From the NCBI GenBank assembly GCA_028248455.1, contig JAOKHV010000015.1:1-39381 (forward strand): a DNA stretch of 39,381 nt. Reading direction: 5' to 3'. The notes beneath the pieces were generated by a model that was not told the DNA's origin, made no database searches, and was given only the letters and a program-made list of their open reading frames with translations. Source of the stretch: Ascidiaceihabitans sp. Its GTDB lineage: Bacteria > Pseudomonadota > Alphaproteobacteria > Rhodobacterales > Rhodobacteraceae. A program made the position numbers and the translations under genes. Of this stretch, positions 1 through 8,649 are shown one piece after another (the first letter of the stretch is position 1; each line of letters begins with the position of its first letter).

Positions 1-190
1 CTTCTTCGATGAGCTGTTCTAACACAACAGTTGCGCGATGAATTGTGTGTGGTGGCAGCAGCTTTAGCGCCTTTGCAAAAGCTTGGTATGTGATTGGCTC
101 GCCTTGAGCGGCTTGGTCAATGAGAAGGCTGCGTGCACGTTGTTGCAGTGTCATTTGAACATCTGGGTTCTGGTTTATGTGGTCTGCCAT
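1..190 (-). CDS. Conserved hypothetical protein, 5' part only
   Basis: An ATG at 188-190 is preceded by a strong AGGAGG seven bases upstream, and the frame stays open to the window edge for 63 codons. The visible protein is soluble and helical, with the stretch QRARSLLIDQAAQGEPITYQ followed by ALKLLPPHTIHRATVVLEQL. This resembles a small Rhodobacterales hypothetical protein I know only as a conserved family without a function. The gene lies about 100 bases downstream of the photolyase gene on the same strand, so it may be co-transcribed with it. The C-terminus lies outside the window. No function is assigned. Confidence 0.65.
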   Translation of the reverse strand, partial: MADHINQNPDVQMTLQQRARSLLIDQAAQGEPITYQAFAKALKLLPPHTIHRATVVLEQLIEE

Positions 191-289
191 CTGTTGACCT
201 CCTAAATCATCTCATATCCGTTTAGTCGCGCGAAAATTTGTATTGTTCAATGTATAGATTTTACCATGAATCTCATATGGGGCCTCTAA

Positions 290-1831
290 TCAGAATAGCT
301 TTAGTTGATCGGGTGCCGGTTTTTGGCCTTTCGATTTGGTTGTGCGTTTGCGACTACCGTGCCTAATATACACAGCGTTCTTATTCATAAAGAAGTCGTC
401 ACTTTTGCGCACTGCCGCAAGTTTGTCTTTTGCGGCTTTTGCAGAAAGCGTCAGGTCGACGATTGGCGCAGGGTAGGTGGCCTCATTTTGGTCTCTCGTA
501 GCTCTGAAAAGCGTTTGCTCCTGCAGCCATGGTTGGTGAATTGCCTCGCCCATGATGTGCCTCAATTCTGGGACCCATTTGCGAACAAATATCCCGTTTG
601 GATCCTGGTCCAAGCCTTGCTTTATGGGGTTATAAACGCGGGTCGCATTGATTCCCGTTACACCAGATTGCATTTGAAACTGGCTGTAGTGGATACCTGG
701 TTCATAATCAGTAAATAAACCAGCGAGGTAGGGTGCCGTTTTTCGCCAGTCGAGCCAAAGCTGGTAACTTGCAAAGCTAACCAACATCGCACGCATGCGA
801 AAAGTAATCCAACCAGTGCTGATCAAATTACGCATACATGCGTCGACAAATGGAATGCCAGTTTTGCCAGTTTTCCAAGCTTCAAAATAATCTTCCCGAT
901 GTTCTTTTTCCCGCAACCCTTCAAACGCTGGGTGCATGCAATTTGTTTCGATGCTTGGCTGATCTTCGAGTTTTTGAATGAAGTGACATCGCCATGCGAG
1001 ACGTGATCCAAAAGCACTGAGGTTGCGCGCAAACTTACTTTTATCAATTGGGCTGAGTTGTTTGCGTCTGCGATCCAATGCTTGGACAACTTCGCGCGTG
1101 GACAGTGCCCCAAATGCCAAGTGCGCGGATAGACGTGAACAGGAAAACTCCGACGCGCCTGGTGCTGAAATGTGCCGTAGATAGTTTGATGATCGCTCTT
1201 CTAAAAAACTCTGCAAGTCTTCGACCGCTCTACGGCGCCCGCCTTTTTGGTTTGTTTCTGGCAATTGTGCACCAAAAATAGGCTTGTCTTTGGACGGTAG
1301 TGCCACACCCTCTACATCGTTTGCGGGTATTAATTTATTTGGCCTTGGAAAAACGGTGGCAGAAACCCTTTGGTTTCGAATAACGCTCCAATTGTCGCGG
1401 CTTTTCAGCCTGCGGACCACACCGTTTGTCGGAAATTCTTGGACTTGAATGCCAAGGTTTGCGCAGGTTTTCCAAACCGCCTTGTCCCGCTCAAATGTCC
1501 AAAGATCGGCGGTTTCTTCGTGCGCCCAAAGTTTTGCCACTCCGCACTGATTATGCAGTTCTTGGATAACATCACTCGCCTCGCCAACCCTTACAACTAA
1601 GGGCTGGCCAAGTTGGAGAAGGCCTTGGTTTAAATCGGTCAAACAATCATGGATAAAACGCCAATGGCGTCGAGAGGCAAAAGGTTGTTTCCAGTAATTT
1701 GGCTCAACAATATACAAAGGGATGATCGGCGCGCTTTGTTGGGATGCATGCCAAAGTGGGCCGTGATCATGTCGGCGTAGATCACGTTTGAACCAGACGA
1801 TGTGTGGGGCAGCGGTTCTACCCTCAGCCAA
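290..1831 (-). CDS. Cryptochrome/deoxyribodipyrimidine photolyase family protein
   Basis: 513 residues, the usual length of a full photolyase. The N-terminus (PHIVWFKRDLRRHDHGPL, residues 9-26) is the typical alpha/beta antenna-domain start. The second half is the FAD-binding helical domain, with GIPFVDACMRNLISTGWITF near 335 and DYEPGIHYSQFQMQSG near 385, followed by RVYNPIKQGLDQDPNG. Family members repair UV-induced pyrimidine dimers using FAD and blue light, or act as photoreceptors; sequence alone does not decide between these. No four-cysteine iron-sulfur motif is visible, which argues against the FeS-BCP (6-4) group. The start overlaps the end of the upstream FAD protein gene by 8 bases, indicating an operon with it and the DUF2256 gene. 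The tail is basic (RKRTTKSKGQKP). Confidence 0.93.
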   Translation of the reverse strand: MAEGRTAAPHIVWFKRDLRRHDHGPLWHASQQSAPIIPLYIVEPNYWKQPFASRRHWRFIHDCLTDLNQGLLQLGQPLVVRVGEASDVIQELHNQCGVAKLWAHEETADLWTFERDKAVWKTCANLGIQVQEFPTNGVVRRLKSRDNWSVIRNQRVSATVFPRPNKLIPANDVEGVALPSKDKPIFGAQLPETNQKGGRRRAVEDLQSFLEERSSNYLRHISAPGASEFSCSRLSAHLAFGALSTREVVQALDRRRKQLSPIDKSKFARNLSAFGSRLAWRCHFIQKLEDQPSIETNCMHPAFEGLREKEHREDYFEAWKTGKTGIPFVDACMRNLISTGWITFRMRAMLVSFASYQLWLDWRKTAPYLAGLFTDYEPGIHYSQFQMQSGVTGINATRVYNPIKQGLDQDPNGIFVRKWVPELRHIMGEAIHQPWLQEQTLFRATRDQNEATYPAPIVDLTLSAKAAKDKLAAVRKSDDFFMNKNAVYIRHGSRKRTTKSKGQKPAPDQLKLF

Positions 1832-2966
1832 TGTTCAAAGCCTCAAGGATGCTGGGGATTTCCCTTTTTAACTTAAAGAAACTTTTTGTCGCGTTTGGCC
1901 AGATCTGAAGGTCATAAGGTCGAGTGGACATGGTCAAATCAATCCCATGCCCTTTCAGGGTATTTGCGGCAAAAGCCATGCCGTCAGAGACATGGCCGAC
2001 TGGAATGTATTGTGTCATGACTTTTGAAGTCTGCGCATTCTGTGCTGCAAGGGTGATCTCTTTGCTCCAATGGTGGCCAACATAAGTCTCTCCGCCCAGT
2101 TCGGAGACGGTGTTTTGAACAGCCGTTTTGGCGAAATGTGAGGCATCTGGTGAAACCAGCCCCAATATGCCTGAAGCCCGAGGATCAACTTCGAAACCTG
2201 AAAGGCAATCTTCTTCGGTGATAACTAATAGGTGTGGTTTGTTGTGCTCGTTTTGTGCTGGTTCAAAGGGAACAAATAAATGTTCTTCGTTCTCTACAAG
2301 CGGAGCAGGGGCCTGGGCCAACTGTCCCGTTGGGCGAAACCTTCCATCGGTGAACTTCTCGATGTTATCCGCAGTCGCGACATAATTTTTTCCTTTGGTA
2401 TGCAAGCCGGCAACCCAACGCCAACTGAGCGTATTTGAAGCAGGATCGCCATCATGAAGGTGTTCAAGGAAAAAGGCGGCACCCAATTCCCAAGGAAGTT
2501 TGAGAGTGAAAATCCAGATTGACGCAAACCACAAGCGGGCATGATTATGCACGTAGCCATCGTTTTTTAATGCATGGCACCAGTGGTCGAAGCAAAGGAT
2601 GCCTGTTTGGCCTGCAGTAGCTTCGGCATAGTCGTGGCTTAGGTTCTGTTGGGCTTTGGCCAATTGCGACTTGTAGCTTTGCCAAACTGTAGGGTGCTGC
2701 TCGAGCCAACCTTTGAAATATCCACGCCAAAACACCTGCTGAACGTACGAAATTGCAGCTTCCAAACTGTGTTGGTTGCGGGCTGAGGCCAGCACCTCTT
2801 GTTCAGATATAAGACGATGGCGCAACCAAGGTGACAGTTGTGAGACTTCAGAAACTTTAGAAGCATCAAGATCGAAGTTCCGGCGCTCTTGATATGCTTT
2901 TCCTGCATATTGAGTAAAGGTTGCCAGGCGCGCCAAACCTGCCGCTCGCGTTGGTTTAAACTGCAT
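1824..2966 (-). CDS. Photolyase-like FAD-binding protein with the helical domain first
   Basis: 380 residues. Residues 1 to about 225 match the FAD-binding helical domain of photolyases: [49 protein letters not shown] and [19 protein letters not shown], the last corresponding to the FAD-contacting DGD..N...W.W motif. There is no antenna domain before it. The remaining 150 residues look like an alpha/beta domain ([11 protein letters not shown], then a region ending [23 protein letters not shown]), as if the photolyase antenna domain had moved to the C-terminus; that reading is my inference. The stop overlaps the photolyase start by 8 bases and the start overlaps the DUF2256 stop by 11 bases, so the three genes are tightly coupled. 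DNA repair, light sensing or pterin/flavin chemistry are possible roles. Confidence 0.85.
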   Translation of the reverse strand: MQFKPTRAAGLARLATFTQYAGKAYQERRNFDLDASKVSEVSQLSPWLRHRLISEQEVLASARNQHSLEAAISYVQQVFWRGYFKGWLEQHPTVWQSYKSQLAKAQQNLSHDYAEATAGQTGILCFDHWCHALKNDGYVHNHARLWFASIWIFTLKLPWELGAAFFLEHLHDGDPASNTLSWRWVAGLHTKGKNYVATADNIEKFTDGRFRPTGQLAQAPAPLVENEEHLFVPFEPAQNEHNKPHLLVITEEDCLSGFEVDPRASGILGLVSPDASHFAKTAVQNTVSELGGETYVGHHWSKEITLAAQNAQTSKVMTQYIPVGHVSDGMAFAANTLKGHGIDLTMSTRPYDLQIWPNATKSFFKLKREIPSILEALNIG

Positions 2967-3120
2967 CGCGGTCTTTCTTTATATTGTTTTGGTTGCGATT
3001 TCTTCTGCAAGCGTCAGAGCAATAACGAACTTCATCCCAGACTGTTTTCCACTTTTTACGCCACGAAAAAGGACGGTCGCAAACTACACATATTTTTTCG
3101 GGTAATTCAGATTTTCGCAT
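2956..3120 (-). CDS. DUF2256 small zinc-ribbon protein
   Basis: The frame encodes a 54-residue protein from ATG 3120. [20 protein letters not shown] followed by YCSDACRR gives two CxxC-type pairs, the hallmark of DUF2256, a tiny probable zinc-binding family commonly found beside photolyase/cryptochrome genes. I prefer the start at 3120 because family members begin shortly before the first cysteine pair and GGGAAAG lies just upstream; the frame is also open back to an ATG at 3195. It is the first gene of the three-gene photolyase operon. Its biochemical role is unknown; a helper or nucleic-acid-binding role for the light-dependent enzymes is plausible from context only. Confidence 0.85.
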   Translation of the reverse strand: MRKSELPEKICVVCDRPFSWRKKWKTVWDEVRYCSDACRRNRNQNNIKKDRDAV

Positions 3121-3322
3121 TGTTGCTTTCCCAAGTGCCGCGGGCTCAATGAAACCTCGTGCGAGGCCGCGTAAGGTTATGAGATAGTTACGCATATACA
3201 GCTAATTCGGATCATAAAAATGGCTGTGCTACGTGAACCAGGCTTTGAATATTTTCTGATGGCTAACTTAAAATTCATGTTTCGCTAAAGGTCACTATTA
3301 TTAAGGTCGCGATTTGGGCCCA

Positions 3323-3373
3323 GCAAACGAGTGTTTGCGGCCATATACACGACATTTTGATGTTTTGTGTATA
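3323..3373. promoter_or_regulatory. Two adjacent dyads upstream of the photolyase operon
   Basis: GCAAAC (3323-3328) pairs with GTTTGC (3333-3338). Immediately after it, TATACAC (3344-3350) pairs with GTGTATA (3367-3373), with further pairing of ACA and TGT inside. They lie in the 275-base gap (3196-3470) between the DUF2461 gene and the DUF2256 start. They may be operator sites for the photolyase operon or a terminator for the DUF2461 gene; neither has a T-run. Nothing else is seen in the gap. Confidence 0.35.
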
Positions 3374-3470
3374 GTTTAGAGGTTTTTGATAACGGATCAG
3401 GATAAAATAGTGATAGCTTATTTCAAATAATATCGATGCTTATACGAGGGCCAATTGGCCAATCGCTTGA

Positions 3471-4124
3471 TTATTCAAAATACCTAACCAGTGGGCTCGC
3501 TGCCCGAAAGATCTCGATTATTTTATAGATTGCGTCGTCATCTAACAATTCTTCTTCAGTCACATGTGCACGACACTCCAAGCCAACCATTTTAAAATAT
3601 TTTAAAGTTGGCGCTGTAATGTCAAAACCGTCTGGCACGACATTCAATGCCTTGCGTGTGGTAATGCCTTCAGGAAATGCAGTTTTGAAGTCAGTGTCGT
3701 CTTCAAGCGCAATGATCCCATGAGGATCATCCATCAGACGTGAGCGCATCCTAGCAAGAGTTTCTTTCGATGGGCGACTAAGCCCAGCTCCAGCGTAACA
3801 ATTTCCAGGCTCGATATGTAGATAATACCCTACTTCTTCAAAGGGATTGCCTGCATTAGCAAACACATCGATATCAGTGCGATACAAACCTGGGCCACTA
3901 CGGTCGCGAGTTTCTTGAAAGAATTTGGTATAGCTTTGCTTTGGTTTGCTGTTTGCGGCTGCCACATTGTGATTGAAACGATCAGCGTAGTCATGAAGTG
4001 TCGACGCAATTCCGGTGAAATTACGGAGGGCATCATCACGGTCCTCACGGTTTTCGTCCATCCAGATTTTGCGATTGTTTGCGGCAAGATCTGTCAGGAA
4101 GGTAAATGTTTCTGGCTCGATCAT
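3471..4124 (-). CDS. DUF2461 (TIGR02453) family protein
   Basis: 217 residues, the normal length for the family. The N-terminal FTFLTDLAANNRKIWMDENR, the central PKQSYTKFFQETRD, and GPGLYRTDIDVFANAG with YYLHIEPGNCYAGAGLSRP follow the DUF2461 pattern throughout. No enzymatic function is established for this family to my knowledge. There is no signal peptide or membrane segment, so it should be cytosolic. It stands alone, with about 180 bases to the GST gene and 275 bases to the photolyase operon, both on the same strand. Confidence 0.9.
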   Translation of the reverse strand: MIEPETFTFLTDLAANNRKIWMDENREDRDDALRNFTGIASTLHDYADRFNHNVAAANSKPKQSYTKFFQETRDRSGPGLYRTDIDVFANAGNPFEEVGYYLHIEPGNCYAGAGLSRPSKETLARMRSRLMDDPHGIIALEDDTDFKTAFPEGITTRKALNVVPDGFDITAPTLKYFKMVGLECRAHVTEEELLDDDAIYKIIEIFRAASPLVRYFE

Positions 4125-4307
4125 GTCAGGTACTCCTAGGTTGCAGCCTTAATGAACCGCTGTCCCAAAAATTCTAAACGGTTTGCTGATCCTTAGCCAT
4201 GAATTTATGAAGACGAATATTGCAGAGTTGGCCAATTTTAGCCTGCAATCACGAGCTTCAAGCTCCCGCGATCTAGCAGAATGCATTTGGTGATCAGAGT
4301 TCATTAA

Positions 4308-5252
4308 TCAAAGGATATCGACGCGGTAACCTTCTCTGGGGAAGTGAACACCTATGTTCCCAATATCTGCATCCCTTCTGAGTAAGGTTATGGTGTCGGC
4401 ACTGGTCGCCACTACTTCACCCTCAACGGGTTGCTCACCCCCGTCCAAGTCAGGTGAAACTGTTACACTCATACCCGGCTTCAATCCTTGTGGGTCAAAG
4501 GCATCAGTATTCTGTTGGGTGATTGGCTCGTTGCCCTTAGCAATCATGATTGCGTCCTTTGGAGACATTTCACTCATTGTTCCATGCCCAATGGCTTCAA
4601 CACTCTTTTCCCAACGGGCTAAATTTTCAAACTCTGATAAAAAGGTTGGACCTTGGTCCCAACGCTCACGAAGAAACCAAACGAGATAGTACAATTGGGC
4701 GTCGACCGCAGCAGGAGCCGTGCCCAACAGAAATTCCCGATTGTCTGATAACTGCTCATTCACCCACTTCAACGGCGCGCGAAATTGTGAAGCAAGGTGG
4801 GGAAGGGTTGCGTTGGCAGCCTTTAAACCTGCTGCCCAGTCTTGACCCAAATACAGCCGCCCACGGTCTTCAGCAAAATCTGCTGGCAGAGCATCGCCCG
4901 CGGAGCCTAGAATGATCTTCACAGCCAAATCAAAAAGTGCACCATCAGTCCATCTGCTCAAACACCACATTAGTCCATAATCTGAGCTTGGGAAAAAAGT
5001 AGGCATTGGATGCCGGCGCTCTAATTCTCTCAGTATGCACTGGGTGTCGCAGTAGATGTCAGCTCCAATTTGCATCACCGGCGTTCGACGATAACCACCT
5101 GTTAATTTTGTCAACATGGGCTTTGGCGTGAGGCGAGGTATTTCAACAGATTTCCATGACAACCCTTTGATGCCAAGCGCGATCCTTGCCTTCTCAGCGA
5201 CGGGTGATTGTGGATAATTGTGTAAAATGATTTTTGTGGAGAGGTCTGACAT
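4308..5252 (-). CDS. Glutathione S-transferase family protein
   Basis: 314 residues from ATG 5252; an ATG six codons upstream (5270) is possible but homologues begin close to the first beta strand. The thioredoxin-fold GST N-domain spans about residues 5-80 (ILHNYPQSPVAEKARIALG; GGYRRTPVMQIGADIYCDTQ, where TPVMQIG holds the cis-proline). A helical C-domain follows to about residue 220. The last ~75 residues (LKPGMSVTVSPDLDGGEQP to the end) form an extra small beta-rich module not found in ordinary GSTs. GSTs conjugate glutathione to electrophiles; the substrate cannot be deduced here. Single gene on the minus strand. Confidence 0.88.
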   Translation of the reverse strand: MSDLSTKIILHNYPQSPVAEKARIALGIKGLSWKSVEIPRLTPKPMLTKLTGGYRRTPVMQIGADIYCDTQCILRELERRHPMPTFFPSSDYGLMWCLSRWTDGALFDLAVKIILGSAGDALPADFAEDRGRLYLGQDWAAGLKAANATLPHLASQFRAPLKWVNEQLSDNREFLLGTAPAAVDAQLYYLVWFLRERWDQGPTFLSEFENLARWEKSVEAIGHGTMSEMSPKDAIMIAKGNEPITQQNTDAFDPQGLKPGMSVTVSPDLDGGEQPVEGEVVATSADTITLLRRDADIGNIGVHFPREGYRVDIL

Positions 5253-5412
5253 GTGTTGATCTTTCGCCATAATTCGGTCTTTGTACTCGTTCGGGTAAAC
5301 TTTTATTTACTCCAGTTAATGTCATCGCATGCCACCTCTGCAAGACATTGAACTGAAGCCAATTCCATAACATCTATCTTGCAATAGCATGTGTGAACAT
5401 CAGTTATGGCAC

Positions 5413-5526
5413 TCAATGCCTATTCACATGTTCCACTGAAGTACCCGAAGCGAATACGCCAAACTTGACGGTCCCGGCCATTGATCGGCCATCAATAATG
5501 CCTTTGAATTTTAATTTCATCGGCAT
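5413..5526 (-). pseudogene. Possible 3' remnant of a small-domain gene
   Basis: A 37-codon frame in the 364-base gap between the GST and GFA genes reads KLKFKGIIDGRSMAGTVKFG. This has the alternating pattern of a small beta domain (idG..m.GtvkfG) found at the ends of some secreted or amidohydrolase-like proteins. The frame is closed by TGA eight codons upstream of the ATG, and no other domain or ribosome site is present. It may be the decayed end of a lost gene or chance. The rest of the gap holds nothing I can name, apart from a TTAGAC/GTCTAA dyad at 5606-5620 over the GFA stop codon. Confidence 0.25.
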
Positions 5527-5616
5527 CGCGCGTTCAACTTTGCTAAATCAAAGTATCGCTACTTTAAGTGGCGCTTAACCCCAAAAACCAAATCAATTTT
5601 TGGAGTTAGACTTAGT

Positions 5617-6024
5617 CTAACCGGGCATCTTTTCAAAGGCAGAGATCCCGTCGTCGAGAACCGTCGATTTCATCTTGCTCGAAGTATAGACATTCACTTT
5701 CGGGGTAAACTCTTCATGTTCGTTGATGATACCTGCACGCAAGCCAAGCATACCTTCGCGAGCTGAATTCTGAGTAAACAGTGGTGTACCGCAAGTTCCA
5801 CAGAAATGCTTGGTCATCAGGTTGCCGCCGTCTGATTTGTGTTCAAAAGTTTTTGGCGTGCCGCTAACTGTTACATCATCCTGCTTCATGAACATCAACG
5901 TTGCAAAAGCACTGCCTGTTGATTGGCGACATGCGGTACAGTGGCAATTGGCCATAACAGGCACTTCACCATCAGCTGCGAAAGAGACTTCGCCACAGAG
6001 GCATTTACCAGTAAGTTTTGTCAT
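5617..6024 (-). CDS. GFA/CENP-V family (glutathione-dependent formaldehyde-activating-like) protein
   Basis: 135 residues from ATG 6024, chosen because AAAGGA lies just upstream and family members start about six residues before CLCGEV; the frame is open to 6111. Three cysteine sets define the zinc-binding GFA fold: CLCGEVSF, NCHCTACRQSTG and FCGTCGTPLF. The founding enzyme was reported to speed addition of formaldehyde to glutathione, but most members lack a known substrate, so the call is to family level. It is probably cytosolic and monocistronic; neighbours are not functionally linked. Confidence 0.9.
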   Translation of the reverse strand: MTKLTGKCLCGEVSFAADGEVPVMANCHCTACRQSTGSAFATLMFMKQDDVTVSGTPKTFEHKSDGGNLMTKHFCGTCGTPLFTQNSAREGMLGLRAGIINEHEEFTPKVNVYTSSKMKSTVLDDGISAFEKMPG

Positions 6025-6213
6025 TTCTGTCCTTTCGGGGTTTAGTATTATTGCTGCAGTACTCTTATGTAAATTACCACGATCAGCAAGGGATTGTTTT
6101 GGCAGTTCCAACCATAGCGGCCTGCCATGGCTCTACTAATATATCGAGCTTTTTTCGAATTAAGATGCACTTGGTTAGCTTATGTACAACATGCTGCAGC
6201 TGATAGTTTTATC

Positions 6214-7563
6214 CTAGCGGTTTTTACACAAATGTGTGTCTAACAACGCCATGATATTAACCCGAGCCGAAAGCTTAGCTGCAAGCAAAAATACCCCGCC
6301 GAATTTCCTCTGTAGCAGCAGGACGTCGATTGGTAATGGCGGCGGGACAAAGCCATCCTTGGCCAAAGACATTGCTTGATCCTGAATATGCGTTGCGAGG
6401 CTTGTATTTGCAAAATCTAGGTCACGGTTGCTTTGGAGCGTATCAAATACAAGTTTAACCATATTAACGACTTGTTTGCGGTGTCTGTCTTTGGTGTCAT
6501 CATCGATTAATCCAATACCCTTGATAATCTCCTCAAGAGCGGCAGCATTGCCAGCAAGACCAGCCTGAATAAGTTGATGGTAAAATTTTACAATGCCGGG
6601 TGCTATGTCATGGGTTGCACCGAAGTCTAACAACACGATGCGTTGATTATCTGGTTGATAAAGATAATTGGCAAAGTTTGGATCGGTTTGCATGACCCCG
6701 AATGAGAACAGCTCGTGCAAAGTAAGGTCAATTAGGTCTTTGGCAATTTGGTCGCGAATTTCTTGGGCTTCTTCTGCAACGTGTTCAATTGGGACGCCTG
6801 CCACATATGTCATTGCTAGAATATTTTGGGTGGTCCAGTCACTATGCATTTCAGGAACAACAAATTGCTTCATGTCTTTTAGAAAATCACGGAACCGTAA
6901 AAGTTGGGTGGCCTCTCGCATATAATTGATTTCTTCGTGTAGCTGTTTACGGCCTTCCTCGAGATAGGAACCCAGTTTGAAACCGACGGGTAATAAGCCA
7001 GACGCACGCATCAGAACGCCAACATTGGCGACATCGCTGTCGATACTGTTTGCAATACCAGGATATTGCACTTTGATTGCGAGATCACGCCCGTCTTTTA
7101 GTTGAGCACGGTGCACTTGTCCGATGGAGGCCGCAGCAATTGAGCGAACGTTAAAGCTTTGAAAGGATTGTAACCATTGCTTTGGCCATTCAGCGTTTAA
7201 AACCTTTTTTAGCTGGGCAGGCGGCATAGGGTGTGCATTATCACGCAATCGTACCAGAATTTGTGATAGTTCTGGTGGAAGTACTTCTCCAGTGTCCATG
7301 GACATAAGTTGCCCAATTTTCATTGCTGCGCCACGCATCTGAGCCAACTGATCTGATACACGTTTTACGTTTGATGGTGTTAACAAGAGGCCGCATAGAG
7401 AGGGGCGCTTCCCTTGTCCCAATTGTTTGACACCATTGAGGGCCATGTTTGTGGCGACACCTGCAGTCAACGAACCTAGTTTACTCATGCGAGCCATGCG
7501 AGCCATGCGACTGGCAGGCAATGGAACGGAGCGTATATCATCATTATCTCGGCTGTTTTTCAT
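6214..7563 (-). CDS. ABC1/AarF (UbiB-like) atypical kinase
   Basis: 449 residues. Family signatures appear in order: KIGQ (82-85, the KxGQ motif unique to the ABC1 family), the alanine-rich loop IAAASIGQVHRA (142-153), the VAIK-like AIKVQYPG (lysine 164), the metal-binding DPNFANYLY (294-302) and LDFGA (312-316). Members support ubiquinone biosynthesis or lipid/isoprenoid handling. This is not the canonical UbiB of the ubi operon: it lacks an obvious pair of C-terminal membrane helices and has no ubi neighbours. The N-terminus carries a short MARMARM duplication caused by a 9-base tandem repeat. It is the only gene of its transcription unit. Confidence 0.9.
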   Translation of the reverse strand: MKNSRDNDDIRSVPLPASRMARMARMSKLGSLTAGVATNMALNGVKQLGQGKRPSLCGLLLTPSNVKRVSDQLAQMRGAAMKIGQLMSMDTGEVLPPELSQILVRLRDNAHPMPPAQLKKVLNAEWPKQWLQSFQSFNVRSIAAASIGQVHRAQLKDGRDLAIKVQYPGIANSIDSDVANVGVLMRASGLLPVGFKLGSYLEEGRKQLHEEINYMREATQLLRFRDFLKDMKQFVVPEMHSDWTTQNILAMTYVAGVPIEHVAEEAQEIRDQIAKDLIDLTLHELFSFGVMQTDPNFANYLYQPDNQRIVLLDFGATHDIAPGIVKFYHQLIQAGLAGNAAALEEIIKGIGLIDDDTKDRHRKQVVNMVKLVFDTLQSNRDLDFANTSLATHIQDQAMSLAKDGFVPPPLPIDVLLLQRKFGGVFLLAAKLSARVNIMALLDTHLCKNR

Positions 7564-7614
7564 GAACTAGAGGTAGCTGGGTAAACATCGGATACAATGC
7601 AATGCTAACGTTTT

Positions 7615-8317
7615 TTATTTACCCCATGGGCAGAGTGCTTCGACCTTTTGGCGACCAAGTTCATTCAGTGTTTTTATGTTATCCAAATAGATTTTTTTTG
7701 GGGTCCGAAATGTGAGAAAGGGCTTTGGTCACTTGATTTTGACGTAGAAGATGTACGATAGGGTAGGGTGAGCGATTGGTGAAGTGGCTAAGATCGTTAG
7801 CAGCGACACCCTCAAATTGATATTGAGGATGAAACGAAGCTAATTGAATATGTTCAGTCAGTTCTCCGTTCTCCAACAGCTTCTGGAACCAATCAAGTAA
7901 GGCGAGGTAATTGTTGAACTCGTCTAGACCTTTAGTAAACACGAGTAAGCTGGTAGCAACGTCATTTTCGTCAGCTTCAAGTAGGCGCTGTAATTCCGTC
8001 ACATAGAAATGCTTTAGTTGCGCATCGTTGGTGTCATCACATATTGCATAATATACTTGGTCTTGGGCGATGACGTTACAGGAAAATGGGCATAGGTTTA
8101 ATCCTACTACTATTTGTTCAAGCCATCGACGAGTGTTTCTAACTACGCCTTGATGGGCTATTGATAGTGTCTGATTGGCAAACTTATTGATACGATAGAT
8201 CCTTTTAGTTGACCCGCCCTTAGAAAGATTCAGGAGCGAATTGGGGATGATTATTTTACTTATTTCATTTGATTTGGTCAAATTATAATGGCATGTACCT
8301 TTATATCGGTAATTCAA
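7615..8317 (-). pseudogene. DUF1415 family protein gene, frameshifted near its 3' end
   Basis: The open frame 7679-8317 (212 codons) carries TRRWLEQIVVGLNLCPFSCN, LLVFTKGLDEFNNYLALLDW and ASFHPQYQFEGVAANDLSHF, as in DUF1415 proteins. It stops eight residues after HISD. At an A8 run (coding strand; T8 at 7692-7699) a one-base shift lets the frame continue as IYLDNIKTLNELGRQKVEAL and end with PWGK at 7615, the conserved family end. The 8317 start is doubtful: the first ~55 residues do not match the family, lie over the probable rpsU promoter, and no ATG/GTG/TTG occurs close to the conserved part. The gene is either inactivated, rescued by slippage at A8, or carries a sequencing error. Function of the family is unknown. 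Confidence 0.75.
8284..8289 (+). promoter_or_regulatory. Candidate -10 box of rpsU
   Basis: A perfect TATAAT lies about 45 bases before the rpsU start. No clear -35 hexamer is seen at 17 bases, so the call rests on the -10 box and position. It falls inside the dubious 5' extension of the divergent DUF1415 frame. Confidence 0.35.
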
Positions 8318-8333
8318 ATATGGCAGAAATTAA

Positions 8334-8534
8334 ATGCAAGTCAGTGTTCGTGATAATAACGTCGACCAAGCCCTCAGGGCTCTTAAGAAAAAACTCCAAC
8401 GCGAAGGCGTCTTTCGTGAAATGAGACTCAAAGAGGCTTTCGAAAAGCCTTCTGAGAAAAAAACTCGTCAAGCAAAAGAAGCCGTAAATCGTCAGCGCAA
8501 GCTTGCCCGCAAAAAAGCTGAGCGCGACGGCTAA
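8334..8534 (+). CDS. rpsU: 30S ribosomal protein S21
   Basis: 66 residues, starting [20 protein letters not shown] and continuing [20 protein letters not shown] to a strongly basic tail, which is the S21 pattern end to end. S21 sits on the 30S platform and helps initiation, including base-pairing of mRNA leaders with 16S rRNA. The gene is monocistronic here and transcribed away from the DUF1415 gene. An 8-base dyad (ACAGGGCA at 8576-8583, TGCCCTGT at 8612-8619) lies downstream but has a long loop and no T-tail, so I do not call it a terminator. Confidence 0.97.
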   Translation: MQVSVRDNNVDQALRALKKKLQREGVFREMRLKEAFEKPSEKKTRQAKEAVNRQRKLARKKAERDG

Positions 8535-8649
8535 ATACTCAGAAAATTGTGTGAATAGTCCTCTTCTAAATATTTACAGGGCAACGTTTGTGGCCGTTTC
8601 GTTATTTCTGGTGCCCTGTGAAAATTGCAGAAAATAAATTGCTATTCCT

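Noticed and set aside
2128-2560. Overlapping frames on both strands within the photolyase-like gene
   Set aside because: All are antisense or out of frame with a protein that has clear FAD-domain motifs.
5393-5578. 61-codon plus-strand frame between the GST and GFA genes
   Set aside because: No ribosome site, no motif, and the opposite strand has the more protein-like reading.
8576-8619. rpsU terminator
   Set aside because: The 8-base arms are separated by 28 bases and no T-run follows, so termination is not supported.
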